A stretch of DNA of 64,000 nucleotides from contig NC_090446.1 of the NCBI RefSeq assembly GCF_031143425.1, positions 659,081,717 to 659,145,716 of the forward strand, read 5' to 3'. Position 1 is the first letter of the stretch; each line of letters begins with the position of its first letter. Source of the stretch: Pleurodeles waltl (lineage: Eukaryota > Chordata > Amphibia > Caudata > Salamandridae). The notes beneath the pieces were generated by a model. The model had not been told where the DNA came from, searched no databases, and worked only from the letters and a program-made list of their open reading frames with translations. The translations under genes were made by a program, and so were the position numbers. This document shows, piece after piece, positions 55,129-64,000 of the stretch.

Positions 55129-58100
55129 GTAGGTCCCCCTCCCGAAGGCCCAGGTTTAAGAGGGAATAAACAGTGAAAGCGTTGAATCAGGAGAGGAGCG
55201 TGAACGGAAGAGGCATCTTCCCATGAACATTCACTGAGAGGATAACCCTTCCAATGAATCAGATACTGAAGTCGTTTATGAAAAAGACGAGAGTCACAAA
55301 TTTCCTGCACTTCATATTCAGGAGCATCATCCACAAGGACAGGAGGTGGACAAGGAAACTGACGTGAGTAAGGATCAGGCACATAAGGTTTAAGCTGAGA
55401 AACATGAAAAACCGGATGGATCTTCCATGTATGGGGTAAGTGAAGACGGACAGTGACAGGATTGACCAACTGGAGAATACGGAAAGGCCCATAGTAACGA
55501 GGTGTGAACTTGTTTTGAGAGAGACGTGAGGGCAAGAATTTGGAGGAGAGCCAGACTTTATCTTGCAGATGATAATTTGGATTGGTTGTACGTCTCTTGT
55601 CTGCAGCCTTCTTCATATACCTCTTGGTATGTAACAAATTAGATCGAATTAGTTTATGGAGTTGGAGAAGGCGTTTGGAGAAATAGTTAATAGCAGGTAG
55701 AGGAGAGTTGGATTGTGGAGAAGTAGGGAAAGAGGTAGGATGAAAACCATAGGAACAGAAAAAGGGAGTGACCTTGGAGGCACTATGGACTGAGTTATTG
55801 TAGGAAAATTCAGCTAAAGAGAGGTAAGTGCTCCAGTTACTTTGGGTAGAATTGCAAAAGCATCGAAGATATTGCTCTAGTCCTTGGTTCAGACGCTCAG
55901 TCTGTCCGTTGGTCTGAGGATGGAACCCTGAAGACAGGGCTCTATTTATATTCAGTGTTTTACAAAAATGCTTCCAAAATCGGGAGATGTACTGAGGTCC
56001 TCTATCAGATATTATGGTATGTGGAAGTCCATGGAGACGGAAGACATGATCTATGAATATTTGACTTAGTTCTTGAGAAGTAGGCAGCTTTTTTAGGCCA
56101 GTGAAATGAGCCATTTTTGTGAAAGAATCCACTGTGACCATGATAACCCGGTTTCCTGCTGATGGTGGGAGCGAACACATAAAATCAGTAGAGATAGTAT
56201 GCCATGGGGCCAATGGAACAGGCAAAGGCTGTAGTAATCCTGCCGGTCTGGTGTGAGGTATTTTGACTTGGGCACATATGGGACAGGCCTGAACGTATTT
56301 TTCCACATCCAGTTTCCAGGTAGGCCACCAGAAAAATCGTGAAAGTAGTTCTTGTGTGGCTTTGATGCCTCTGTGACCAGCTACAGGGGAATCATGGCAC
56401 ATTTGTAATGCTTTCTTTTGCACCTTGTTTGTAGGGAGGAATATCAGGTCTTGGTAATAAAAATATCCTTGTTTCTTGTACAATAATGGTCTTAGTTCTT
56501 CTATGTCATGGTCCGATAGGTTGGCGTATTCTTGTTGTACTTCTTCCAGGAAAGACTGAGCCACTCCAATGATCTTACTGGGTTCTAGAAGATACTGGGA
56601 TGAGGAAGGAGAACACTCTGGATATTGGCGAGACAGAGCATCAGCCAGAATGTTTTGAGATCCTGGAATATATGTAATATAAAAATCGTACTGACTGAAG
56701 AAAAAGGCCCAGCGGGCCTGACGACTATTCTGGCATACAAAATTTCTTAAACATTGTAAATTACGGTGGTCTGTCCTCACCTCAAATGGTTCCTTGGAAC
56801 CCATCAGAAACTGTCTCCACTCAAGGCAGGCTGTTTTCAGAGCCAATAATTCCCTTTCAAGTACGGAATAATGTTGTTCAGCTGTGGAAAGGATATGAGA
56901 CAAATAGAAAACAGGATGTTCAAGGCCATCATCCTCTTGTCGTTGGAGTAAGACAGCTCCGATGGCTCTCTCAGAAGCATCAGTTACTACTATAAATTGC
57001 TTGGTGGTATCTGGATGTCTTAAGATGGGGGCTTGGGTGAAGGCTCTCTTTAAGCTTTGAAAGGCTGCTTCAGCAGCCTCAGTCCAGACAAACCCCTTCT
57101 TTAAATTGTCCTTCTTTAAGGTGTGAGTTATGTGGCTAGTCTGACTGGCAAAGTCTAGAATGAATTGTCGATAGAAGTTTGCTAAACCTAGGAAACATTG
57201 TGTTTCTTTTATGGTAGAAGGAGAAGGCCACTCTAGGATAGCTTGTACCTTTTCTTGATCCATAGCTATGCCGGTGGGACTTAAATGATAGCCCAGATAT
57301 TTGACTTCCGTCATGTCGAACTCACATTTCTCTGGTTTGCAAAATAGTTGATGATCACGAAGTCTTTGAAGAACTTGTTTCACATGGGAAGTATGGAGTT
57401 CAGGATTTCTAGAATAAATAAGAATGTCATCTAGGTAGATCACGACTGTCTGATTCAGTAGGTCTGAAAACACTGAGTCCATAAATCTCTGGAAGATGGC
57501 GGGGGCGTTAGTAAGACCAAACGGCATAACCCTATATTCAAAATGGCCAAATGGGGTCCTGAATGCTGTCTTCCATTCGTCGCCTTCTCTTATGCGTAAA
57601 AGGTGGTAGGCTCCTCGTAAATCCAATTTAGTAAAACGTTGGGCCCCTCTGATTGCTTCCAGTATGTCCCTGATGAGAGGCAAAGGATAACGATCTTTAA
57701 TGGTAATTTTATTCAGACCTCGAAAATCCAGGCACGGACGAAGATCCTTAGTCTTCTTGGGCACAAAAAAGAGAGGGGCCCCAGCCGGAGACGACGATGG
57801 AACAATAAGACCACTCTGTATATTTTCGTCCAGATACTCCTTTAGAACTTCCTTTTCGGGTTCCGTGAGGGAGTACATCCTCCCAAAAGGAACAATTGTG
57901 CCGGGTTCCAATGGAATTGCACAATCATATTCTCGATGTGGAGGTAGCACAGGTTTTGACGGTTTTTGGAAAACATCCTGAAACTCCAAATAGTGGTCTG
58001 GGATCCCTTGGACCGTATTAATGGACATACCAGTGGCACCTTCAGTAGCTAAGGATCTTTTCGGAGACCAATACTTGTTGGAAGTAAAACAGTTCTCATG

Positions 58101-58628
58101 ACAAAATTGCGAAGACAAAGAGACTGTCCGGGTAACCCAATTTATATATGGGTTATGTCTGATGAGCCACGGAATTCCAAGAATGATGGTATGGTTAGGG
58201 GACGTAATAAGATCGAAGGAGATGTGTTCTTGATGGTTTCCCACCTGTAGACTTAACATCAGGGTAGTGGTGTCTACAGGACCAGAGGATATCAAAGATC
58301 CATCCACAGTGTGTACCTGTTCGGGTACTTCTTTTGCTTGAGTAGGAACTAGGTTAGCAGCAGCCCAAGTCTTGTCCATGTATATACCACTAGCACCACA
58401 ATCTAGTAATGCCATAGTCTTTTCTTGACGACCGTCAGGAAGTTGTAACAGGACAGGAAAGATGAACAAGGCAGTTGTATTGTCATTAAAGGAGCTGATG
58501 GAAGGTATAGCTGTAGATCCCGTCCCCTCCCTTCTTACAGAGGACGGGAGGTGGCGTTTCCCGAAGGCCTGGACGGACGTACTGGACAGGTTCGGAGCAT
58601 GTGACCAGCAGAACCACAATACAGGCAC
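54948..58628 (-). CDS. pol: Pol polyprotein of the sushi-like retrotransposon
   Basis: An open frame of about 1,226 codons, in the -1 frame relative to gag; translation probably enters at the slippery site 58562-58556. Numbering from 58628: protease with D76-C77-G78 (LLDCGASG, where DSG or DTG is usual); reverse transcriptase about 240-450 with YLDD at 398-401; RNase H about 545-665 with acidic residues D550, E593, D620 and D663; integrase with an HHCC zinc finger (H745, H752, C782, C785) and catalytic D815, D875, E911 (D,D-35-E); chromodomain about 1104-1155 (YLIHWKGYP, CSWEDA). Chromodomains direct integration to marked chromatin (family knowledge). Residues after about 1167 are encoded by the 3' LTR, so the C-terminal tail and LTR start share sequence. 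No frameshift or internal stop. Confidence 0.95.
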   Translation of the reverse strand: MPVLWFCWSHAPNLSSTSVQAFGKRHLPSSVRREGTGSTAIPSISSFNDNTTALFIFPVLLQLPDGRQEKTMALLDCGASGIYMDKTWAAANLVPTQAKEVPEQVHTVDGSLISSGPVDTTTLMLSLQVGNHQEHISFDLITSPNHTIILGIPWLIRHNPYINWVTRTVSLSSQFCHENCFTSNKYWSPKRSLATEGATGMSINTVQGIPDHYLEFQDVFQKPSKPVLPPHREYDCAIPLEPGTIVPFGRMYSLTEPEKEVLKEYLDENIQSGLIVPSSSPAGAPLFFVPKKTKDLRPCLDFRGLNKITIKDRYPLPLIRDILEAIRGAQRFTKLDLRGAYHLLRIREGDEWKTAFRTPFGHFEYRVMPFGLTNAPAIFQRFMDSVFSDLLNQTVVIYLDDILIYSRNPELHTSHVKQVLQRLRDHQLFCKPEKCEFDMTEVKYLGYHLSPTGIAMDQEKVQAILEWPSPSTIKETQCFLGLANFYRQFILDFASQTSHITHTLKKDNLKKGFVWTEAAEAAFQSLKRAFTQAPILRHPDTTKQFIVVTDASERAIGAVLLQRQEDDGLEHPVFYLSHILSTAEQHYSVLERELLALKTACLEWRQFLMGSKEPFEVRTDHRNLQCLRNFVCQNSRQARWAFFFSQYDFYITYIPGSQNILADALSRQYPECSPSSSQYLLEPSKIIGVAQSFLEEVQQEYANLSDHDIEELRPLLYKKQGYFYYQDLIFLPTNKVQKKALQMCHDSPVAGHRGIKATQELLSRFFWWPTWKLDVEKYVQACPICAQVKIPHTRPAGLLQPLPVPLAPWHTISTDFMCSLPPSAGNRVIMVTVDSFTKMAHFTGLKKLPTSQELSQIFIDHVFRLHGLPHTIISDRGPQYISRFWKHFCKTLNINRALSSGFHPQTNGQTERLNQGLEQYLRCFCNSTQSNWSTYLSLAEFSYNNSVHSASKVTPFFCSYGFHPTSFPTSPQSNSPLPAINYFSKRLLQLHKLIRSNLLHTKRYMKKAADKRRTTNPNYHLQDKVWLSSKFLPSRLSQNKFTPRYYGPFRILQLVNPVTVRLHLPHTWKIHPVFHVSQLKPYVPDPYSRQFPCPPPVLVDDAPEYEVQEICDSRLFHKRLQYLIHWKGYPLSECSWEDASSVHAPLLIQRFHCLFPLKPGPSGGGPTVAPRSAARAESSTSAGRSARAAHRVIKTRRAPSLSCAFRGPRFAWGLVLPSAFHCPRGL
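55133..55143 (-). promoter_or_regulatory. Polypurine tract
   Basis: The minus strand reads GGGAGGGGGAC, four bases before the 3' LTR. This is the expected place and composition for plus-strand priming. It lies inside the open pol frame. Confidence 0.7.
58519..58562 (-). promoter_or_regulatory. Programmed -1 frameshift site (GGGAAAC plus stem)
   Basis: The RNA-sense heptamer GGGAAAC (58562-58556) lies in the gag/pol overlap in the correct phase (G GGA AAC in gag; GGG AAA in pol). After a 6 nt spacer, TCCCGTCC (58549-58542) pairs with GGACGGGA (58525-58518), an 8 bp stem with a 16 nt loop containing the gag stop. A pseudoknot is possible but not shown. The same heptamer is used by mammalian PEG10, a domesticated sushi-type gene (established). 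Confidence 0.85.
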
Positions 58629-59452
58629 AACCCTCTCTTGCGTCTGTCTTCTCGTTCACTAGCAGAGAGCGGACCTCGGGTAGTATCCACCTGCATGGGT
58701 TCCCCTTCGATGTCTCTAGCAGGAGTGCGAGGTTCCTCGGAACGCTGCAGGTATGCACGTGAGCTACTTGGCTGGGCAAACCCTCTACTCCTTTTCTTTT
58801 CCGATCTCCGTTCCTGAAGACGATATTCGATGGATAGTGCTTGATCCATCAGGCCACGAAGATCTTCCGCTCTGGTAGAATGCACTAGTTCATCCTTTAT
58901 TTCTTCTTTGAGTCCTCTACGAAATAATGTTACCAGAGTACGTTCCACCCAAGTGGTCTCTGCCGCCAGCTGACGAAAACGGGTTATATATTGCAGGACG
59001 TCTTGGGAGCCTTGTTGGATGTCGCACAAGGCTTCTTCAGCGGAGGCTTCCAATCCAGGACGGCTAAACATCTGTTTGAAGCGACTCACAAAGGCGGAAT
59101 AGTCTGACAATACAGGGTCGTTGGAGGACACCATCGGGGTTGCCCAGGCCAAGGCTGGACCGGATAAGGCACTGATAAGATAACCCACCTTGGTCCTGTC
59201 GTGGGAGAATTGAGTAGGTCGGAAGGCGAAATACACCGTTAAAGCATCCAAGAACTCGCGAAGCTTGGTTGGTTCACCAGAGAAACAAGGGGTAGAAGCG
59301 GAGATTGTCGGAACATCACTGGTGCGGAGGGCCAAAGCCTGTCGTAACGCAGCATTTTCATTACGTAGTTGTTGCAATTCCTGGGCTTGTTGCTGAATCG
59401 TGGTCAACAGAGATTGCTCCGGATCTGCAGCAGCCGCCACTGTATTATCCAT
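58535..59452 (-). CDS. gag: Gag of the sushi-like retrotransposon
   Basis: Structural protein that packages the element RNA into particles. ATG at 59452, only 38 nt after the LTR; 305 residues, stop TAA 58537-58535. Residues about 12-45 form a Gln/Glu/Leu-rich coiled coil (QQQAQELQQLRNENAALRQA). Residues 55-215 are a capsid-like helical region of the sushi/PEG10/RTL type (FSGEPTKLREFLDAL; FRRGLKEEIKDEL). An Arg/Ser-rich linker follows, then one CCHC zinc knuckle, C276-x2-C279-x4-H284-x4-C289 (CLYCGSAGHMLRTC). The frame is also open upstream into the LTR, but the ATG with capsid-proximal coiled coil is the sensible start. The last 26 codons overlap pol; ribosomes that slip at 58562-58556 would make Gag-Pol. 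Intact. Confidence 0.94.
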   Translation of the reverse strand: MDNTVAAAADPEQSLLTTIQQQAQELQQLRNENAALRQALALRTSDVPTISASTPCFSGEPTKLREFLDALTVYFAFRPTQFSHDRTKVGYLISALSGPALAWATPMVSSNDPVLSDYSAFVSRFKQMFSRPGLEASAEEALCDIQQGSQDVLQYITRFRQLAAETTWVERTLVTLFRRGLKEEIKDELVHSTRAEDLRGLMDQALSIEYRLQERRSEKKRSRGFAQPSSSRAYLQRSEEPRTPARDIEGEPMQVDTTRGPLSASEREDRRKRGLCLYCGSAGHMLRTCPVRPSRPSGNATSRPL

Positions 59453-59479
59453 GGTGTTTGAGGACGTCGGAATGGTTGG

Positions 59480-59488
59480 GCGCTGCAA
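59480..59488 (-). promoter_or_regulatory. Primer-binding site, self-priming type
   Basis: Two bases after the 5' LTR the RNA reads TTGCAGCGC. This is the exact complement of GCGCTGCAA at the predicted RNA 5' end inside the LTR (59841-59833). There is no TGG-initial tRNA site. Tf1 and its vertebrate sushi relatives are known to prime from a folded 5' end of their own RNA. Confidence 0.65.
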
Positions 59489-59490
59489 TC

Positions 59491-60274
59491 TGTCACGACT
59501 CACGTGCTGCTTGCGCCTGGAATTTGCAGATCTGGTGGCGTGAATCTTCAATGTTCGGCTTTGGCCCAAAAAGGGGCGACTCTTTCTGGTAGCCACGGTG
59601 CTGTAGGCAATGGAGACACCAAGAACAGACCGTGCCCTTCAGAAAGTAGCGCCAGAGGGGAAAAAACCCCTTAAAAAGGGGAAAAAACCTCCAAACAGGA
59701 AGACTCCTGGAGAAAAACAAGAACAAACAAACAGGAATCCAAAAGGAGCAAAAATCAGAAAACACAGAATGCTGAATCCAAAACCAAAAGGCAAGGAAAT
59801 CAGGAGCGAAGACACTAACTGAGCAGAAAGTGTTGCAGCGCAAAGAAAGAGGAAAAACACAGCCCTTATATACCAAAAGACAGGAAGTGACCCACAGGAA
59901 GTAAAAGGACACCATCTTAGATAGGGAAACAATACATAGAACAGAATAGTAGAGGAACCATAGAGAATAGGGAACAAGGAATGCTGGGAAAGCACAGGAA
60001 TCTGGGAAGGAGAAAAAAACATAAAGAAAGGCACACAACAGACTGCAAAAAAGAAGAAAGGACAAAGAAACGAAGAAAAACAGGTAAGAGGGTTCAGAGA
60101 CCCCTGGGACAGTGAAAGGCAGAAGGAAGAACGAGGCCCCAAGCAAATCTGGGGCCTCGAAACGCGCAGGAGAGGCTGGGGGCGCGCCGTGTCTTAATAA
60201 CGCGGTGCGCGGCCCGAGCCGAACGCCCGGCAGAAGTCGAGCTCTCGGCTCGCGCCGCACTGCGCGGCGCGACA
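59491..60274 (-). repeat. 5' LTR of the sushi-like element
   Basis: 784 bp, no difference from the 3' LTR found by eye. It contains the promoter that would drive the genomic transcript: TATA at 59863-59874 and a predicted start about 25-30 nt downstream, near 59842. Confidence 0.96.
59863..59874 (-). promoter_or_regulatory. TATA box of the 5' LTR
   Basis: The minus strand reads GGTATATAAGGG. The spacing predicts an RNA 5' end next to GCGCTGCAA at 59841-59833, the proposed self-primer. The same motif in the 3' LTR is at 54717-54728. Confidence 0.6.
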
Positions 60275-61560
60275 CTTTGTGTCTTTTGTTGCAGGGAGTG
60301 AGGCCTTCACTCTGGAGAGAGATCTTTGGTGATTTTCAGAAGGGTGGAGGTTCTCTGGGTCTTTGTAGAGTCTGTCAGATTTCCATTCAACCCCTCAGCG
60401 GCAATTGTCCAATCCTGTATGCAGCAGGCAGGGTTTAGTACCTCTTTCTTTGTGCACAAGAATGCGTTTCTAGAGCCTTGGGTCTTCTTTGTTACAGGCC
60501 TTTTTGTGTCCTTGGAATCTGATCTGCAGGCCTAGGGGTGCCCACTAAATACTGCATTCAGTGGACGTCTAAAGGAGTACCTAGTAATGTCCAATGGGTC
60601 ATCTACCTTAGGGTGGCTACATCCACTGTGTGACCCCTTCCTGTGGACAGAAGTCACTTTCTTATCCCGGATAGACTTTTTTCCTACCATGCAAGATGGA
60701 ATAAAATTCAATGGAGGGATCACCTTGTATGCAGCACTTTAGGGGTGGTGAAAGCTGGGGGTAGGCATTTCTCCTGTCCTTAGTGCATTTTCCTGCCGTT
60801 GCTCCCACCAAAATTGGGGGTTTGCCATGGGGCAGTAATCTTCTGGTAGCAGCAGGGCTGGTGGTCGAGTTTCAAAGGCCGTAGGCCCTTTAGAGCTTGC
60901 TGGCAGGGCAGTGCACATTCCTGAGGGAGGAGGTGTAACACCCTTGAAGGGCTTTGTTTTCTGAACCCAGAGAGCAAGTGCTCTTACTTTCTAGAATCTT
61001 GACTGGTGATGGCAGGCTGGTTGTGACTGTCCAGCAACCATGTCAGGGTAGTTAGCTTTTTCAAGTGGCACCTCTAAGATGGCCCTGGTGCATTTTCCAA
61101 TAAATCAAATACTGGCACCAGGGTGTAGAGTTGCCATCATGTAGTTGTGAAGTTTGTACTGATCAGTGTCCAGCACATGGATGTAAAATGTCTGCTCTGT
61201 TCACTTACTATGCCCCGGGTTTGACAGGGACACAGAAGGGGCAGCTTGATCATACATCTATGCCCACACATGCAGTATAGTGCACCCTGCCTTAGGGCTG
61301 GAAGGCCTGCCGGAGGGGTGACTTACGTATATTGCATGCAGTGTGTAGTGGAGAGGGCACACAGGCTGTAAGCCAAATCAGTTGTGCAATTTAGGATTGC
61401 ACCAGGACACTCAGCCTGCAATGACAGTACTGGCTCACCTGGATGCATGGTCCCCGAAGGTGGCACAGCGGTGCTGCTGCCCTCAGGTGCCTATCCCTAG
61501 CACCTCATGAACTGGGTACCTTAATACCAGTTACTAGGGACTTATAGTGGCACATAAATG
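60275..61560. other. Continuation of the interrupted older repeat
   Basis: Begins with the second CTTTG. It has GC-balanced sequence like 53889-54344; from about 61290 it has strings like the solo LTR (GGGGTGACTTAC, TTACTAGGGACTTATAGT). It may be a diverged LTR-type repeat. No gene seen. Confidence 0.4.
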
Positions 61561-64000
61561 TGTTTCCAATTGTGCCAATGCATCACAACAGTTTTGGGGA
61601 AAGAGATCTGGCCCAGGAAATCTTGTTAAAAGGGGGTCTGGGCATTAACAACTTTGAAACCACATCAAATACCAGGAAAAAAGTGGGGGCTAACCGTGTC
61701 AAAAGAGGCCCTTTCTCCCATCCAGTCAGTAAAACATTCACAGTCCAAACATAGTCAACATGTGATGGTTGATGTGAGTCTGTACAAGTATATGTTGCCC
61801 TAAATTAAGACTGTTTAAATGTCCCTAAATTCTCGGGACATCCTACACATGTTTTCATCATTGAATCAATAATTAAAATCTCCCACAATAAGGGGTTTTG
61901 AGTAATCTATTAAGAAAGGTGAAATTGCCTCAGAAAGGTGCTGAGCAAATGTAGGGATATAGTTAAGAAACTAAAAAGGCAGTGCACAGTTAGGAGACTG
62001 ATTTCAAAACTCAAATTGCATAACCTAAAGGTCAATATCAGGAATACTATGACACTGAAGTATGGCAGATTTACATTTTTGAAGACTAATTGCTGCCACA
62101 CCTTCACCATTCTTACCTGGTTGCCTATTGGGTTGAATAATATAATACTTGTCTGGAAGAGCCACCAGAATTTCGAGAGTGGTTTCCTGTGTTAAACAGT
62201 TTTCAGAGAGAAGCTAAATATCATGATTTTCTGTGTCAAGCAAATGAAAGATTTCCAATTTACGGTTTACCAAGAAGCATGTGTAGAGGTGAAAAAACAA
62301 ATAAAATATTGGAATTACTAAACAAATTAATATTACATTTCCCCCTCAGACCTACTACATAGTGGGTACTCTCTTCCTTGGTGTACAAAGGAGGGCAACA
62401 AGCAGTGGTTAACAGATCACTTTATTAAAACAAAATACTGTCTGAGGACGGATGGAATGACTCAAATAACAGAGAGATAAGTTCATCTGGGGTGTAAAAG
62501 AATTTTTCAGCATAGAAACTGTAGTGGGTTGCAGGGTGGACGGGTGAGATGACTAATGTTCGAGGTGGACTCTTTATCTGAGGAACACATTGAATACTGA
62601 TTTGTATTAAATGGACCTCTGTCTAGGGTGGCCACTTGGCCTGGTAGTTCACCTTGAGAACTCACTATAATCATGTACAACACAATGTCTTGGAGTCCCT
62701 GCCCTGGGATAACGTATTGTACAAGTACTTTAATTTCATGCACCTTTCTTTGTCTCTGCTACAAGAAGGTTTGATGTTAGATGTCTGTGCATGTAGGCAG
62801 GGCTCCTTGTTTCTAGTCCTAGCCTTTTGCAAATCATTTTATCAAGTTACTGACCCTCCCATGTACTAAGCCCAAGTCACAAATAGAGGAGGGAGTGCAG
62901 GTAACTTAATAGGGCAAGCAGAGACATGGGTCTGGCTTGGCTCTAAGAGTCAGTGCACGAGCCGGGACAAGAAAACATTTGGCACATATATCGTGCAAAC
63001 AATATAATGTAAAATATTTGATACAATATCTTCAAAACTCAAATAGGTGCATTTCTTTAACATGCAGCACTGTTTCGTCTTAGTACATCAAATTATAAGA
63101 CTGCTGACAAAGACATTTCTTAAAAGTGACAGTTTTCAGAAGCATTCATGGTTCGACTCCCAACAACACTGGCACTAATGAACTAAGAGGAAAGTCCGTA
63201 GTCATATAAACTTCAAACGTGGCCTAAATTATTACTGTAGATGGAGCTACTAGCTCCTGTGTGTAACTGATCTCCATTTGGCCAAGTTCACCTGTTGCTG
63301 GTCCACTTCCTCTTCCATTTCTTCTGATAGCAAACAGTGTAGTGGCCACCAAGACAAGCTGGCTCCATCATTCAGGTGGGAAAAATACAACAATTGGAAG
63401 AAAAGACATGCAGCGACTTATATTTAGGTGTAACTTAAGTCATCTTTCAACTTTTTGCAGCTCCTTGCAGCACAAATGACACAGTGCTAAGTTTTAAATA
63501 ACTAAAATTCAGGGGGTCTCGGTGCTTGAAAATAACTCCTACAGCATACCAGTAAAGGAAGTCTGCAAGAATTGTCAAGCAAATTATTTATTTACAAACA
63601 GACACAGAAAAACAGATTTAAGAAAAAGTCTCTACAAAGAGACAAGATAAGTCTGCAGGTCAAATTATTACATTAAGAAGGATTGTAAAAATGTGTGACC
63701 TCAAAGTTTAGGGCCAATTAGGGACCCTTATGAAGAGTAAGGGACACTACAATTGCTTATCTTAAGCCAAGACTGGTCGGTAGCCCTACTTTTCTAAATC
63801 TGTTTTTAAATGAGTACGTACAGCGGAAAGAGCACAACTTGGATGTGAAAGAACACACTTCAGTGTGGTTGGCTGTGGCGTGTCTCAACCAATTAAGACT
63901 GTGTGAAGCATGGTTACATTCCCAACTTTTGCACACAATTTCTCTAGTTCCTAAGGATGTTTGCACAGTAGGCTGGATTTAAACATTTCCAATCCAAATC
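61561..64000. other. Unassigned DNA, no gene seen
   Basis: AT-rich, only short frames, no recognised element ends or arrays. About 61910-62170 has LINE-like composition, but I could not support a match. Confidence 0.45.

Larger units (their letters stand above)
54345..60274 (-). mobile_element. Complete Ty3/gypsy chromovirus (sushi/Tf1-like) retrotransposon
   Basis: A 5,930 bp element in minus orientation with two 784 bp LTRs, TG...CA ends and a CTTTG target duplication (54340-54344, 60275-60279). Gag, protease, reverse transcriptase, RNase H, integrase and a C-terminal chromodomain are all present and open. Gag and pol overlap in different frames with a canonical -1 slippery heptamer. There is no TGG-type tRNA primer site; instead the leader is complementary to the LTR transcript start. 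No envelope gene. The LTRs read as identical, so insertion is recent and the copy may be active. Clade assignment rests on chromodomain, gag type and priming mode. Confidence 0.96.

Noticed and set aside
57700..57981. Plus-strand frames opposite pol
   Set aside because: Shadows of the reverse transcriptase coding strand.

Overview
This is vertebrate nuclear DNA, most likely from a salamander (urodele) with a very large, transposon-filled genome. That assignment is inference. It rests on the mix of element classes seen here: large PIF/Harbinger transposons, DIRS-type and Ty3/gypsy retrotransposons, L2/CR1-like LINE tails, many TWA-flanked MITEs, and a 2.2 kb LTR of a type I associate with newts. 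No host protein-coding gene, tRNA or rRNA gene could be supported. Nearly everything that can be named is mobile or tandemly repeated DNA.

Layout. At 123-11497 lies an apparent solo LTR (minus orientation), inserted beside a TA microsatellite and split by a 9.16 kb PIF/Harbinger element (355-9518, TSD ATA). A MITE (12061-12473) and a decayed DIRS retrotransposon (about 12655-14470, plus strand) follow. From 14.5 to 27 kb there is mostly unassigned DNA with minisatellites, a C-rich array (about 17.07-18.0 kb), a 50 bp palindrome (24674-24723) and two MITEs. Decayed gypsy pol lies at about 27.74-30.11 kb (minus). A second, degraded Harbinger copy occupies 30924-39124 (TSD TTA). A second decayed gypsy (about 41.58-45.9 kb, minus) is cut by two MITEs. 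LINE remnants lie at about 19.3, 47.8-48.6 and 51.4-52.8 kb. At 54345-60274 there is a complete chromodomain-containing Ty3/gypsy (sushi/Tf1-like) element in minus orientation, with 784 bp LTRs that read as identical, a 5 bp TSD, an intact gag and an intact pol.

How the parts work together. Each large Harbinger encodes three proteins rather than the usual two: a DDE transposase on the plus strand and, on the minus strand, two different Myb/SANT-like proteins. One has three exons and is transcribed away from the transposase across a shared upstream region; the other has two exons and lies beyond the transposase. In the first copy both Myb-like reading frames are open through correctly phased splice sites while the transposase is broken by three frameshifts. 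In the second copy all three genes are broken. Three minisatellites lie inside the element, and one of them encodes the C-terminal tail of a Myb-like protein. The sushi-like element carries a gag/pol -1 frameshift site (GGGAAAC plus a downstream 8 bp stem) and a primer site complementary to the predicted 5' end of its own RNA, which suggests self-priming.
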